DNA of 64,000 nucleotides, from the NCBI RefSeq assembly GCF_014217835.1, contig NZ_CP055263.1, forward strand, positions 2,669,501 through 2,733,500, read 5' to 3'. Positions 42,987 through 52,472 of this stretch are shown here, piece after piece. The position numbers and the translations under genes were made by a program. This stretch comes from Metabacillus sp. KUDC1714. GTDB lineage: Bacteria; Bacillota; Bacilli; Bacillales; Bacillaceae. Position 1 is the first letter of the stretch. Each line of letters begins with the position of its first letter. Under the pieces are notes generated by a model. The model saw nothing but the letters and a program-made list of their open reading frames with translations, was not told the DNA's origin and made no database searches.

Positions 42987-44228
42987 ATGTTTGCTTTTAA
43001 TGAAATAAATACCCCATTACGCACCATAATGACTCCTGGACCTGTTGAAGTGGACCCTAGAGTTTTGCGTGCTATGAGTACGCCGGTACTCGGGCAATTT
43101 GATCCAGCTTTTACACAGATAATGAATGAAACAATGGAAATGCTTCGTCAAGTGTTCCAAACAAAAAACAGATGGGCATTTCCAATCGATGGAACATCTC
43201 GTGCGGGTATTGAAGCTGTGTTGTGCAGCGTTATTGAACAGGGAGATAGAGTGTTAATCCCGATTTATGGTAGATTTGGACATTTGTTAACTGAAATAGC
43301 TGAGCGAAGTGGTGCTGATATTCACATTATGGAATGTGAATGGGGAGATGTTTTCGATCAAGAGGAAATTATAAATGAGATAAAAAGGGTGAAACCAAAA
43401 GTAGTAGCAATAGTACATGGTGAAACCTCAACTGGTTGTATGCAGCCTTTAGATAAGATTGGGCCTGCCTGCCGAGCGCTTAATGTGTTATGTATCGTTG
43501 ATGCAGTTGCAACCATCGGCGGAACAGAAGTAAAAGTAGATGAATGGCAGCTTGATGCAGTAATAGGTGGAACTCAAAAGTGTTTGTCTGTTCCTTCAGG
43601 TATGGCACCGATTTCGTATAATGATCGTATCGAACAAGTCATCAATGTAAGGAAAAAAGTAGAAAAGGGGATTGCGACAGAGGATGATTTATTAGATGTC
43701 AAGCAGCCAATTCGCAGCAACTATTTTGACTTAAGTCAACTGCAAGATTATTGGGGACCTAGAAGATTGAATCATCATACAGAAGCAACTTCAATGCTTT
43801 ATGCATTACGAGAAGGAACACGAATTGTTTTACAAGAAGGACTAAAAGAACGATTTGAACGACATCTTCTACATGAAAAAGCACTTGTAGAAGGAATTAA
43901 AGCAATGGGTTTGAAGTTATTTAATGATGTTCCCTGGAAGCTGCCTATGGTCACATGCATTAACATTCCTGAAGGTATCGATGGTGAGTCAGTAAGAATG
44001 ATGTTGCTCAGGCAGTTTGGAATTGAGATTGCTAGTTCATTCGGTCCTCTTCAAGGGAAGATTTGGAGGATCGGGACGATGGGATATAGCTGCCGAAAAG
44101 AAAATATCTTGTTTGTTCTGGCTGCTCTTGAGGGTGTCCTTATTCGTCACGGTGCTTCAGTCCAGGTAGGGCAAGGATTACAAGCGGCACTTAATGTATA
44201 TGAGTTACCTCATTTAATAGTGAAGTAG
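42987..44228 (+). CDS. pucG: (S)-Ureidoglycine-glyoxylate aminotransferase PucG
   Basis: A 413-residue class V PLP aminotransferase (B. subtilis PucG 416). It transfers the amino group of ureidoglycine to glyoxylate, giving oxalurate and glycine. N-terminal MTPGPVEVDPRVLRAMSTP, HGETSTGCMQPL, the aspartate in CIVDAVATIGG, and the PLP lysine in IGGTQKCLSVPSG near 196 are seen. AAAGGAGGAG precedes the ATG. Because its product is oxalurate, enzymes for oxalurate/oxamate disposal are expected nearby; the amidase and GGT-like genes fit. Confidence 0.91.
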   Translation: MFAFNEINTPLRTIMTPGPVEVDPRVLRAMSTPVLGQFDPAFTQIMNETMEMLRQVFQTKNRWAFPIDGTSRAGIEAVLCSVIEQGDRVLIPIYGRFGHLLTEIAERSGADIHIMECEWGDVFDQEEIINEIKRVKPKVVAIVHGETSTGCMQPLDKIGPACRALNVLCIVDAVATIGGTEVKVDEWQLDAVIGGTQKCLSVPSGMAPISYNDRIEQVINVRKKVEKGIATEDDLLDVKQPIRSNYFDLSQLQDYWGPRRLNHHTEATSMLYALREGTRIVLQEGLKERFERHLLHEKALVEGIKAMGLKLFNDVPWKLPMVTCINIPEGIDGESVRMMLLRQFGIEIASSFGPLQGKIWRIGTMGYSCRKENILFVLAALEGVLIRHGASVQVGQGLQAALNVYELPHLIVK

Positions 44229-44330
44229 TGTGAAAATGGATGGTTGCAATAAAAATAAATGTCTGAGTCAAGAGATAATTTAGGAAGATGATTTGAAGCG
44301 AAAGCCAATTTCTGTTCATGTGGAGGAACG

Positions 44331-45497
44331 ATGATGATTGATAAATGGAATGCATTCGTAGATAAGGATTTGGTCATTGAACAAACAGCGTCTGGAAAGT
44401 TAGACGGTTTAACGTTTGCGGTAAAAGATGTATTTGCGATTGAAGATTATACAAGTGGAGCAGGGAATCCTGATTGGCTTCGAACACATGATCCAGCAAA
44501 ACAACATGCACCGGCTATAAAACGCCTCCTCAATCATGGGGCAAAGCTTAAGGGGACTACACAGACTGATGAACTTATGTACAGCTTGAATGGTGAGAAT
44601 TTTCATTATGGTACACCTATGAACCCTGAGGCACCTGGTCATATTCCAGGAGGATCTTCTAGTGGATCGGCCGTTGCCGTTTCTTCTGGGCTCGTAGACT
44701 TTTCTCTAGGCACAGATACAGGCGGATCTGTTCGTATCCCTTCATCCTATTGTGGGATCTATGGCTTTCGGCCTACTTTCGGTACAGTCCCAATTGAAGG
44801 CGTTATTCCTTTAGCGAAAAGCTTTGATACTGTTGGCTGGATGGCTAGGCAACCAAAGTTGTTACTTGATGTCGGTCATATTCTTATAGAGGGTCAAAGT
44901 GGGAAGGGGAATTTTAATAAGATTTTCTTAGGGAAAGATGCTTGGGAGCTGTTGGATAAAGAAAACAAAGAGACAATATTAGCTTATATTTCTTCAGTTG
45001 AAGAGAGAATGGAAGACAGTGAGTGGATACATATATCAGAAGAAGGTTTAGCAGAATGGGCGAATACGTTTCGTATCATTCAAGGAATTGAGATATGGGA
45101 AGAACATGGTGAATGGATTCGTAAGGAGAATCCAACATTTGGCCCTGGTATTGCAGAAAGATTCCACTGGACAAGTACATTGAAAAAGAGTGAGAACAAA
45201 TCCCGATATGATTTAAGAGAAAAAATTCGCGAATCGTTATCAAACCTTTTAGGAGAAGAAGGGTTATTAGTCATTCCAACTGCTCCTGGAGCAGCGCCAT
45301 TGGTTCATTTACATGGAGAAAAAGCAGAGCAATATCGAGCAAAAACCATGCAGCTATCATGTATTGCTGGCTTGGCTGGCTTACCACAGGTTACGCTTCC
45401 TCTAACAAAAGTGAATGGGCTGCCGATAGGATTATCTTTTATCGCTAATCACAATCAAGACTTGAAATTATTGAGCTTTGTGAAAGAATTTTTTTAG
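44331..45497 (+). CDS. Amidase signature family protein
   Basis: A 388-residue amidase-signature enzyme. The Ser-cisSer-Lys triad is visible: Lys in FAVKDVF near 30, cis-Ser in IPGGSSSGSAVAVSSG near 108 and nucleophile Ser in GTDTGGSVRIPSSY near 129. It is shorter than GatA or AtzF and resembles stand-alone AMI1-type amidases. In Klebsiella an amidase of this superfamily (HpxX) lies beside HpxW in the oxalurate/oxamate part of uric acid degradation, so action on oxalurate or a ureide intermediate is plausible but unproven. GGAGG precedes a double ATG. Confidence 0.85.
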   Translation: MMIDKWNAFVDKDLVIEQTASGKLDGLTFAVKDVFAIEDYTSGAGNPDWLRTHDPAKQHAPAIKRLLNHGAKLKGTTQTDELMYSLNGENFHYGTPMNPEAPGHIPGGSSSGSAVAVSSGLVDFSLGTDTGGSVRIPSSYCGIYGFRPTFGTVPIEGVIPLAKSFDTVGWMARQPKLLLDVGHILIEGQSGKGNFNKIFLGKDAWELLDKENKETILAYISSVEERMEDSEWIHISEEGLAEWANTFRIIQGIEIWEEHGEWIRKENPTFGPGIAERFHWTSTLKKSENKSRYDLREKIRESLSNLLGEEGLLVIPTAPGAAPLVHLHGEKAEQYRAKTMQLSCIAGLAGLPQVTLPLTKVNGLPIGLSFIANHNQDLKLLSFVKEFF

Positions 45498-45638
45498 AAA
45501 ATGAATGTCTGAAAATTCATAAAGAACACATAGTCTTATTCTACCTACCTTTTACTTCTAGTTAATCTGTTAATCAAGCTCTTAATTACTTGTGAAAAGG
45601 CATAAAGTGATATAACGATTAATATAAGGAGAATTGAT

Positions 45639-46502
45639 ATGAAACTAGCAACTGTGTATGCAGAAGGAGAAGAGGTCGCTGCAATTATTTCTGGTGATAA
45701 AGTTCTAACAATTAATACGATAAATGAGATAGCCGGAAAAAGCTGGAGTACAGACCTTTTTAGTATTTTACAAAAGGGCGAATTAGCTGAAATGACTATT
45801 TGGTATAAAGAAGAGGGAGGGAATAAATTGGATCAATTCCCTCATTTTTTAGAAGAAATAAAATATGCACCACTCTACCGAAATCCGGGGAAAATCTGGG
45901 GAGTCGGTATGAACTATATGGAAAAAGCAATAGAATTGTCAGGAAAGCCGCCGGAAGAAGAACCAGTCATTTTTATGAAGCCAGATACTAGCTTAATTGG
46001 TTCAGAGGAATCCATTATGCTACCTTCTCAGTCTAGTGAAGTTACAGCTGAAGCGGAGCTTGCAATCATTATTGGAGAAACCTGCAAAGATGTAAATGTT
46101 AAGGATGCCTCTAGAGTTGTCGCTGGCTTTACTACTACTTTAGATATGACTGCAAAGGATATTCATGCTAAAAACCCCCGTTATATGCAGCGATCAAAAA
46201 GCTTTGATACGTTTTTCAGCTTTGGTCCATATTTTATAACTGTTGATGAATTTTCTCATATAAAGGATCTTTCTGTAGAAACTGTTTTAAATGGAGAAGT
46301 ACATCACCGTAATGTCGTTGCGAATATGATGTATCAACCTTGGTGGATTATATCCTTCTTTTCTCATATTATGACTTTACATCCAGAGGATATTATTATG
46401 ACTGGCACTCCTGGATCTGTGGTGATTCGTGACGGGGATGTGGTTGAATGTCATATTCAGGGATTTAAACCGTTACGAAACCCAGTATCGGTAGTTTCTT
46501 AG
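45639..46502 (+). CDS. Fumarylacetoacetate hydrolase (FAH) family protein
   Basis: A 287-residue FAH-fold protein. The core block is KIWGVGMNYMEKAIEL, PVIFMKPDTSLIG, then metal ligands in TAEAELAIIIG and FTTTLDMTAKDI, with KSFDTFFSFGPYF and IMTGTPGSV toward the C-terminus. FAH proteins catalyse hydrolysis, decarboxylation or hydration of 2-keto acids. Inside a ureide operon it may act on a ureidoglycolate- or glyoxylate-derived compound; the exact reaction cannot be read. AAGGAG precedes the ATG. About 140 bp separates it from the amidase gene. Confidence 0.82.
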   Translation: MKLATVYAEGEEVAAIISGDKVLTINTINEIAGKSWSTDLFSILQKGELAEMTIWYKEEGGNKLDQFPHFLEEIKYAPLYRNPGKIWGVGMNYMEKAIELSGKPPEEEPVIFMKPDTSLIGSEESIMLPSQSSEVTAEAELAIIIGETCKDVNVKDASRVVAGFTTTLDMTAKDIHAKNPRYMQRSKSFDTFFSFGPYFITVDEFSHIKDLSVETVLNGEVHHRNVVANMMYQPWWIISFFSHIMTLHPEDIIMTGTPGSVVIRDGDVVECHIQGFKPLRNPVSVVS

Positions 46503-46534
46503 ATAATACATATATTAATCATAGGAGAGTGAGT

Positions 46535-47917
46535 ATGGAACATTTAGATATCCTGATTAAAAATGGAAAAGCTGTTCTTCCTACAGGTGTAACAGAAACT
46601 GATATTGGAATAAAAGATGGAAAAATTGCCATTGTGGAAAAAGGAATAATGAATAAAGCAGCTATAGAATGGGATACTGAAAATCAATATATTTTTCCGG
46701 GAATGATTGATGTACATGTACACTTTAGTGAACCAGGGAGAGAACACTGGGAAGGGTTCCATACAGGTTCAATGATGATGGCGGCTGGAGGATGTACGAC
46801 TTATTTTGATATGCCGTTAAATGGAATTCCTTCAACCATAAATCTAGAGGCATTATCTACAAAAGCAGAGATTGGGAATGGAAAATCCTTTATTGACTTT
46901 AGCTTATGGGGCGGTCTTGTTCCGGGAAATGAAAAGGATTTAGAAGCTCTTGCTGAAGCTGGTGTGATAGGCTTTAAGGCGTTTCTTTCTTCAACAGGAA
47001 ATAAAGAGTTTGAGGCAGTTGATGATCTAACTTTATTGAATGGTATGAAAAGAATCGCAAAATTGGGTAAGGTGTTAGCTCTTCATTCAGAAAGTGATGC
47101 AATTACGAACTGGTTAAAGGAAGAGAAAGAGAATGAAGGCAAATATAGTGCTGATGATTATTTAGAATCACGTCCGATTATCGCTGAGGTTGAGGCCGTA
47201 GAACGTGCCATTTACTATTCAGAACTTACTGGCTGTCCTCTACATTTTGTACACATAAGCTCTGCTAAAGCGATTGAAGTGATTGAGCAGGCAAAACAAA
47301 AAGGAATGAATATAACGGTAGAGACTTGTCCTCATTATTTATTATATAACCATGAACATTTAAGAGGATTAGGCACCATTGCTAAATGTGCTCCACCTTT
47401 ACGTGAAAAAGAAGAGCAACAAAAATTAATTTCTCTTTTAATAGAAAATAAATTTGATATGATCTCATCAGATCATTCTCCATGTCCTTATGAATTAAAA
47501 GATCCTAATATGTATAATATGTTTCAAGCGTGGGGTGGAATTAGTGGCGGACAGTTTACATTGTTATCAATGATTGAGCTTGCCCTAAAGTATAAAATAC
47601 CATTTGATACTGTCGCAAAATGGACAGCATCAGCCCCAGCAGAGAGATTCGGACTAGCGGATCGAAAGGGAAAAATAGCTATAGGTGCTGACGCTGATTT
47701 AGCAATTATCACATTAAATGAATCACATACAGTTACGGAAGAAAACTTTTATGCAAAGCATAAACAAAGCTTGTATATGGGACATACTTTCCCATGCCGA
47801 ATCGTGGGAACTCTTAATAGAGGCAACTTGGTATTTAAAGAGGGAGTAATAGTGGCTCCGATTCCTAATGGCCGTTGGGTAAAGCCATGTGAAAATGCAT
47901 CAATTAAATCAGTCTAG
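46535..47917 (+). CDS. pucH: Allantoinase PucH/AllB
   Basis: A 460-residue cyclic amidohydrolase (B. subtilis PucH about 446) opening allantoin to allantoate. Binuclear metal ligands are in DVHVHFSEPGREHWEG near 60, the carboxylated Lys in VIGFKAFLSS near 147, His in LALHSES and HFVHISSAK, and Asp in ISSDHSPCPYE near 314. AGGAGAG before the ATG at 46535 is preferred over the in-frame GTG two codons earlier. Its position after the FAH gene rather than next to uricase differs from B. subtilis. A terminator follows. Confidence 0.9.
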   Translation: MEHLDILIKNGKAVLPTGVTETDIGIKDGKIAIVEKGIMNKAAIEWDTENQYIFPGMIDVHVHFSEPGREHWEGFHTGSMMMAAGGCTTYFDMPLNGIPSTINLEALSTKAEIGNGKSFIDFSLWGGLVPGNEKDLEALAEAGVIGFKAFLSSTGNKEFEAVDDLTLLNGMKRIAKLGKVLALHSESDAITNWLKEEKENEGKYSADDYLESRPIIAEVEAVERAIYYSELTGCPLHFVHISSAKAIEVIEQAKQKGMNITVETCPHYLLYNHEHLRGLGTIAKCAPPLREKEEQQKLISLLIENKFDMISSDHSPCPYELKDPNMYNMFQAWGGISGGQFTLLSMIELALKYKIPFDTVAKWTASAPAERFGLADRKGKIAIGADADLAIITLNESHTVTEENFYAKHKQSLYMGHTFPCRIVGTLNRGNLVFKEGVIVAPIPNGRWVKPCENASIKSV

Positions 47918-47937
47918 GCTCTATTGATAGCGAAAAT

Positions 47938-47966
47938 ACCTTTCTTCGAACAGAGAAAGGTTTTTT
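47938..47966 (+). terminator. Terminator after allantoinase
   Basis: ACCTTTCT pairs with AGAAAGGT around TCGAACAG, followed by TTTTTT. It closes the pucF-to-pucH run. Confidence 0.85.
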
Positions 47967-48092
47967 ACTTTTGTAAATTTTTTTCACTAATAAATTTAAC
48001 TATTTCACATTTTAATAATTTAAAGGAATAAACACCCTAATCTCGAATATAAAAAATGAATAGGCAGTAAAAAAGAGATGGGAGAGTAAAAA

Positions 48093-49076
48093 ATGGAATA
48101 CAAAGTATTAGGAAAAAGTGGTTTGTTAGTGTCAGAGTTATGTTTAGGGGCAATGACCTTTGGGAAGGAAGTAAATGAAGCAGATTCCACTAAAATGATT
48201 CATCGCTTTCTAGACCAGGGTGGGAATTTTATTGATACAGCAGATGTTTATGTAGGTGGGGAATCTGAGCGTATTGTTGGTAAGGCAATTAAAGACCGAC
48301 GCTCAGAAGTTGTATTAGCAACAAAGGTAAGAATGCGTGTAGGTCCACATCCAAATGATTTTGGTTATTCGCGTCGTCGTATTTTAGAGGGAGTTGACCA
48401 GAGTCTAAAGCGTTTAAATACAGATTATATTGATCTATATCAGCTTCATGTTTGGGATAATATTACTCCTATTGAAGAGACAATAAGAACGTTAGATGAC
48501 CTCGTTAGCTCAGGAAAAGTAAGATACATAGGCTGTTCAAACTTTTTAGCTTGGCAAATGATGAAGGCTTTATCTTATAGTGATTTTCATAACCTTGTCC
48601 GATTTATTTCGATTCAGCCGCAATATAGTCTATTAAACCGTGAAATGGATAGAGAAGTACTTCCACTTTGTAAAGAAGAAAACGTTGGTGTGATTCCTTG
48701 GGCACCTATTGGTGGAGGGTTTTTAACAGGAAAATATAGTAAAGGTGAGGTCCCGACAAGTGGCAGGCTTTCAAATGGTGTTGGGGAATCAAGTTGGGAA
48801 AATAGATCCAATGAAAAGAACTTTAAAATATTACAAGCTGTACAAGAAGTGACACATGAAATTGATAAGACGCCTGCTCAAGTAGCATTGAACTGGTTAT
48901 TAAACAAAGAGGAAATTACATCACCTATATTTGGGGCAAGCAGTTTAGATCAATTTGAAGAAAATATGGGAAGTGTAGGTTGGAAGTTAAGTGAAGAACA
49001 TTGGGATAACCTTGACAAAGTTAGTAAGCTACCTAGTGAATACCCGACAAGATTTCTTGAAAAGTTTCGTAGGTAG
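48093..49076 (+). CDS. Aldo/keto reductase
   Basis: A 327-residue aldo/keto reductase of the IolS/YqkF type. NADPH-dependent catalytic residues are D and Y in FIDTADVYVGG near 50-55, K in LATKVRM near 81 and H in YQLHVWDN near 115. RYIGCSNFLAWQM and the C-terminal LDKVSKLPSEYP are typical. GGGAGAG precedes the ATG. It lies just outside the allantoinase terminator, so it may be expressed separately; a link to ureide metabolism is only by position. Confidence 0.88.
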   Translation: MEYKVLGKSGLLVSELCLGAMTFGKEVNEADSTKMIHRFLDQGGNFIDTADVYVGGESERIVGKAIKDRRSEVVLATKVRMRVGPHPNDFGYSRRRILEGVDQSLKRLNTDYIDLYQLHVWDNITPIEETIRTLDDLVSSGKVRYIGCSNFLAWQMMKALSYSDFHNLVRFISIQPQYSLLNREMDREVLPLCKEENVGVIPWAPIGGGFLTGKYSKGEVPTSGRLSNGVGESSWENRSNEKNFKILQAVQEVTHEIDKTPAQVALNWLLNKEEITSPIFGASSLDQFEENMGSVGWKLSEEHWDNLDKVSKLPSEYPTRFLEKFRR

Positions 49077-49140
49077 TAAGGACTTTTCCTAATCATAAAC
49101 TTGAAAAAGAGGCTGGGACAAAACCCACCTCTTAGATGAA

Positions 49141-49183
49141 AAAGCCGGTGAAATTTTACGACGAGTAAAATTTCACCGGCTTT
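49141..49183. terminator. Left-end hairpin of the IS
   Basis: A 19-bp perfect stem (AAAGCCGGTGAAATTTTAC and its complement) with a 5-nt loop, followed by ATTATTTTTTG. It is terminator-like. Confidence 0.75.
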
Positions 49184-49265
49184 GATTATTTTTTGAATAA
49201 AAATAAGGACCACTTCTGATAAAATAAAGTTACCACACAAAATTTCATCCGAAAGAAGGGTCCTT

Positions 49266-50833
49266 ATGTTTAAAAATTATACCATGAATCAATTAGTTTT
49301 GCCTTTAGATTTAGAAGTAAAATTACAAAATAATGATATCGCCTTCCATGTCCATCATTTAGTTGAAAGTATCCCTCATGAAGCGTTCGAACCATTTCTT
49401 CGAAATGAGGGTTGTCCTGCCTACCATCCACGCATGATGCTTAAAATTATCTTATGTGCCTACACACAATCTGTCTTTTCAGGGCGCAAAATTGAAGCTT
49501 TATTAAATGATAGTATCCGTATGATGTGGTTAGCTCAAGGGTATGAACCAAGCTACCGTACAATCAACCGATTCCGTGTGCAACCTGAAGTGAAAGAAAT
49601 AATTCGCCAATGTTTCGTCCAATTCCGTTGCCGATTAATCGAAGAAAAACTTATCGATCAAGAAGCGATTTTTATTGATGGTACAAAGATTGAAGCGAAT
49701 GCGAATAAATTTACGTTTGTCTGGAAGAAATCAATTGAGAAATATCATCAAAGTTTAATTGAAAAGTCAAACCAGCTATACAATGAGCTACTTGAGAACG
49801 AAATCATACCTGAAATTGAGCGTGAAAGCGATGAGCAGTTATCATTAGAAGAGCTCACTCAATTGGTTCAAAAAGTGGACAATGTCGTAACCGCGTATGA
49901 TAAACAAATTGAAGTATCATCAGACGTGACAGAACGAAAAGCCTTAAGAAATGAACGCAAATACCCGAAACAAGTCCGTAAACAGTTGATTGATTTTGTC
50001 TTACGAAAACAGAAATACCAACAAGACTTTGAAATCTTTGGCACGCGGAATAGCTATTCTAAAACAGATCCGGATGCAACATTTATGCGAATGAAAGATG
50101 ATCATATGCAAAATGGACAATTGAAAGCTGGTTACAATGTACAAATCGCAACGGAAGGTCAATACTCGCTTGCCTATAGTTTATTTTCTAACCCAACAGA
50201 TACGCGTACGTTAATTCCATTTCTAGATGAGATCGAGCAGCATTATTTCGAGTTACCGAAACACCTTGTCGCAGATGCAGGTTATGGTAGTGAACAAAAC
50301 TTTAATGATATCCTTTCGAACAAAAACGAGAAGCACTTATTACCTATAACATGTATTTGAAGGAACAAAAGAAAAAGTACAAACAAAACAAATTTAATCC
50401 CGACAACTGGCAGTATGATGAAGAAACAGATACATATACATGCCCTAATCAGAAACGTCTTGAATTTCAATATCATTCTGTCCGTAATGACCGTACAGGT
50501 TTCCAACGGAATTTCAAAATCTACGAGTGCGAAGACTGTTCGGGATGCCCATTCCGTTCATCATGTACAAAAGCAAAAGAAGGCAATAATCGAAAACTAA
50601 TGGTGAATGAAAAATGGGAACAGCAAAAAGAATATGTAAGAGTGAAGCTTTCAGAAGAGGAAACGAGTGCCATCTATCGAAAACGCAAAATCGATGTGGA
50701 ACCAGTTTTTGGATTCTTGAAGGCTAATTTGCGTTTCACTCGATTTTCTGTCCGAGGAAAATCGAGGGTAGAAAACGAAATGGGCCTTGCGTTAATGGCA
50801 GTGAATATAAGAAAATTCACTGCCAGAAACTAA
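49266..50833 (+). pseudogene. IS1182-family DDE transposase, disrupted by a frameshift
   Basis: Two overlapping frames make one transposase of about 520 residues. Frame 1 (49266-50360) has the DUF772 N-terminal part ([20 protein letters not shown]), the first catalytic Asp in [17 protein letters not shown] and the second in [12 protein letters not shown]. Frame 2 (ORF from 50351; homology resumes near 50339) has the CxxC-rich part and the catalytic Glu in DVEPVFGFLKANLRFTRFSV. The junction [18 protein letters not shown] becomes continuous if one base is restored near 50338. A single-base loss is simplest; programmed frameshifting is possible, but no clear slippery site is seen. RBS AGAAGGG. 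Confidence 0.85.
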
Positions 50834-50862
50834 GGCAATAGAAGAATTTATACACAAAAGTA

Positions 50863-50902
50863 GAGAAAGGTGAATTTGAGTACCCTCAAATTCACCTTTC
50901 TC
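50863..50902. terminator. Right-end hairpin of the IS
   Basis: An 18-bp perfect stem (GAGAAAGGTGAATTTGAG with its complement) and a TACC loop just after the transposase stop. Confidence 0.7.
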
Positions 50903-50937
50903 ACTATCTGAAGCTAGTTATGTCCCAGCCTCTTTTT

Positions 50938-51224
50938 GTCAATTAAAAGATATATAGTTTATTGTTCGCTTTTTGTAGCAAGCTCAGTGCGGAACGGTGT
51001 AGCTAAATCTAACATGATAGACTTTATAAACTAATTTGATTTAAATGAATATTTTCATTTCGAAACAAATAATTGAAAATGAACTACGAAACGAATGAAA
51101 AATAGTTAAGTGGATTTCGAAATGTAAAAAAACCATGTGAGAATATATGACAATAACTCCCTTCTCTGAAAAAAATGTTGCTATAATGATCTCAATATTC
51201 AGATAATAGAAGGGAGTTTTAATA
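50938..51224 (+). other. Upstream region of the MFS/GGT-like operon
   Basis: About 290 bp between the IS and the MFS gene. It holds ATTTCGAAA at 51057-51065, ACGAAACGAA at 51087-51096 and ATTTCGAAAT at 51114-51123, spaced about 28 bp apart, which look like repeated regulator sites. On the minus strand at 50958-51017 there is a short frame ending in LATPFRTELATKSEQ then stop, which could be the tail of a gene cut by the IS. No intact gene is seen. Confidence 0.4.
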
Positions 51225-52472
51225 ATGAGAAAAACACATCCGGCTTTTGTCATTTTTCTGTTCTTTTTAGGTTGGGTCTTTATGTATGCAGATCGCAATA
51301 TACTATCTCCAGTTATGGGGAGCATTGGTGAAGAGTGGGGGTTAGACAATGCTCAGCTAGGTTTAATGTCAACAGTGTTTTTCGCTGCTTATGCTTTTAT
51401 GCAGATACCAACTGGGTTTTTAGCAGATAAGTTTGGAAGAGTAAAAGTTTTAGTTGTTGGATATCTTTTATTTGGAATTGCAACATATATGAGTGGATTA
51501 GCTGCAAGCTTTGGTCTTTTCTTATTGATGCGAGCAATGACTGGTCTTGGTGAAGGTACATATTATGGTTCACAATATGGAATTTCTTCGAGCATCACTC
51601 CTAAAAAATATAGAGGGCTAGTCTCGGCTCTTATTAATAGTGGAATGGCGTTCGGTATTTCTCTTGGTTTTATCTCATCTAGTTATTTTACTTACACATT
51701 AAATAAAGGATGGCAATTTCCATTTTACGTTTTTGCAGTACCAACTATCATTGTCGCGATTTTAATTGGAATCTTTGTCCAAGATAATCGGGATAAAGAG
51801 CCGAAACAAGGAAAGGAAATACAGGAAAAAGGCAGCATCAAACAGCTATTTACCAAGAATCATATTTTAGTTTACATATTAATCTTTTGTTCATTATATG
51901 GATTTTTTGGAATGCTGACATGGCTTCCTTACTACTTGCAAACGGCGCGTGGAGTTGAAGCTTCGCAAACTGGAGTCATTGCATCATTAGTACCATGGGC
52001 ATCCATACCAGGAGCAATTATCTTTGGGTTCTTGTCAGACAAAATAAAAAGCAAAAAGCCACTAATTATCGTATTAGCATTTGCTGGAGCGTTGTGTCAA
52101 TTTGCCATTCCATATATAGAAAACTATTCTTTACTTCTTGTAGGATTATGCCTTTATGGATTACTGGGGAAATTAGCACTTGATCCAGTATTAATATCAT
52201 ATATGGCTGATATTACACCATCTTCAATGTATTCAAGAGTATATGGGTTTTTTAACTTTAGTGGTATGCTTTCTTCCATTTTTGCACCGTATATTACAGG
52301 ATATTTTGCTGATCAAACTGGAAGTCTAGAATTCGGTTTTTACCTTTCTGGAGGACTTTTGATCATTGGGGCAATTATGTTTATCTTTACTGACAATAAA
52401 GTAAAGGCAACAACCAATTTTAAAACAAACGTAATAAAAAGTAACTTAGTTACGGAGGAGAAAATAGGATGA
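51225..52472 (+). CDS. MFS transporter (anion:cation symporter type)
   Basis: A 415-residue, 12-helix major facilitator. The N-terminal block GWVFMYADRNILSPVMGSI resembles the DRxNI motif of organic anion symporters (ACS family), and motif A is GFLADKFGRVKVL near 66. The second-half repeat is GFLSDKIKSKKPL. It is translationally coupled to the GGT-like gene (ATGA overlap), so it probably imports that enzyme's substrate, an organic anion or amide. GAAGGGAG precedes the ATG. Confidence 0.87.
   Translation: MRKTHPAFVIFLFFLGWVFMYADRNILSPVMGSIGEEWGLDNAQLGLMSTVFFAAYAFMQIPTGFLADKFGRVKVLVVGYLLFGIATYMSGLAASFGLFLLMRAMTGLGEGTYYGSQYGISSSITPKKYRGLVSALINSGMAFGISLGFISSSYFTYTLNKGWQFPFYVFAVPTIIVAILIGIFVQDNRDKEPKQGKEIQEKGSIKQLFTKNHILVYILIFCSLYGFFGMLTWLPYYLQTARGVEASQTGVIASLVPWASIPGAIIFGFLSDKIKSKKPLIIVLAFAGALCQFAIPYIENYSLLLVGLCLYGLLGKLALDPVLISYMADITPSSMYSRVYGFFNFSGMLSSIFAPYITGYFADQTGSLEFGFYLSGGLLIIGAIMFIFTDNKVKATTNFKTNVIKSNLVTEEKIG

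Larger units (their letters stand above)
49104..50937 (+). mobile_element. IS1182-family insertion sequence
   Basis: Bounded by a perfect 17-bp inverted repeat, AAAAAGAGGCTGGGACA at 49104-49120 and its complement at 50921-50937. It encodes one frameshifted transposase. No clear target duplication is seen (left flank CTTG, right flank GTCA). Both ends inside the repeats carry perfect long hairpins (49141-49183 and 50863-50902) that probably stop transcription entering or leaving the element. It lies between the aldo/keto reductase and the MFS gene. Confidence 0.88.

Noticed and set aside
50958..51017. Short minus-strand coding tail (LATPFRTELATKSEQ) next to the IS
   Set aside because: Only about 23 codons between stops; too short to assign, so noted only in the intergenic entry.
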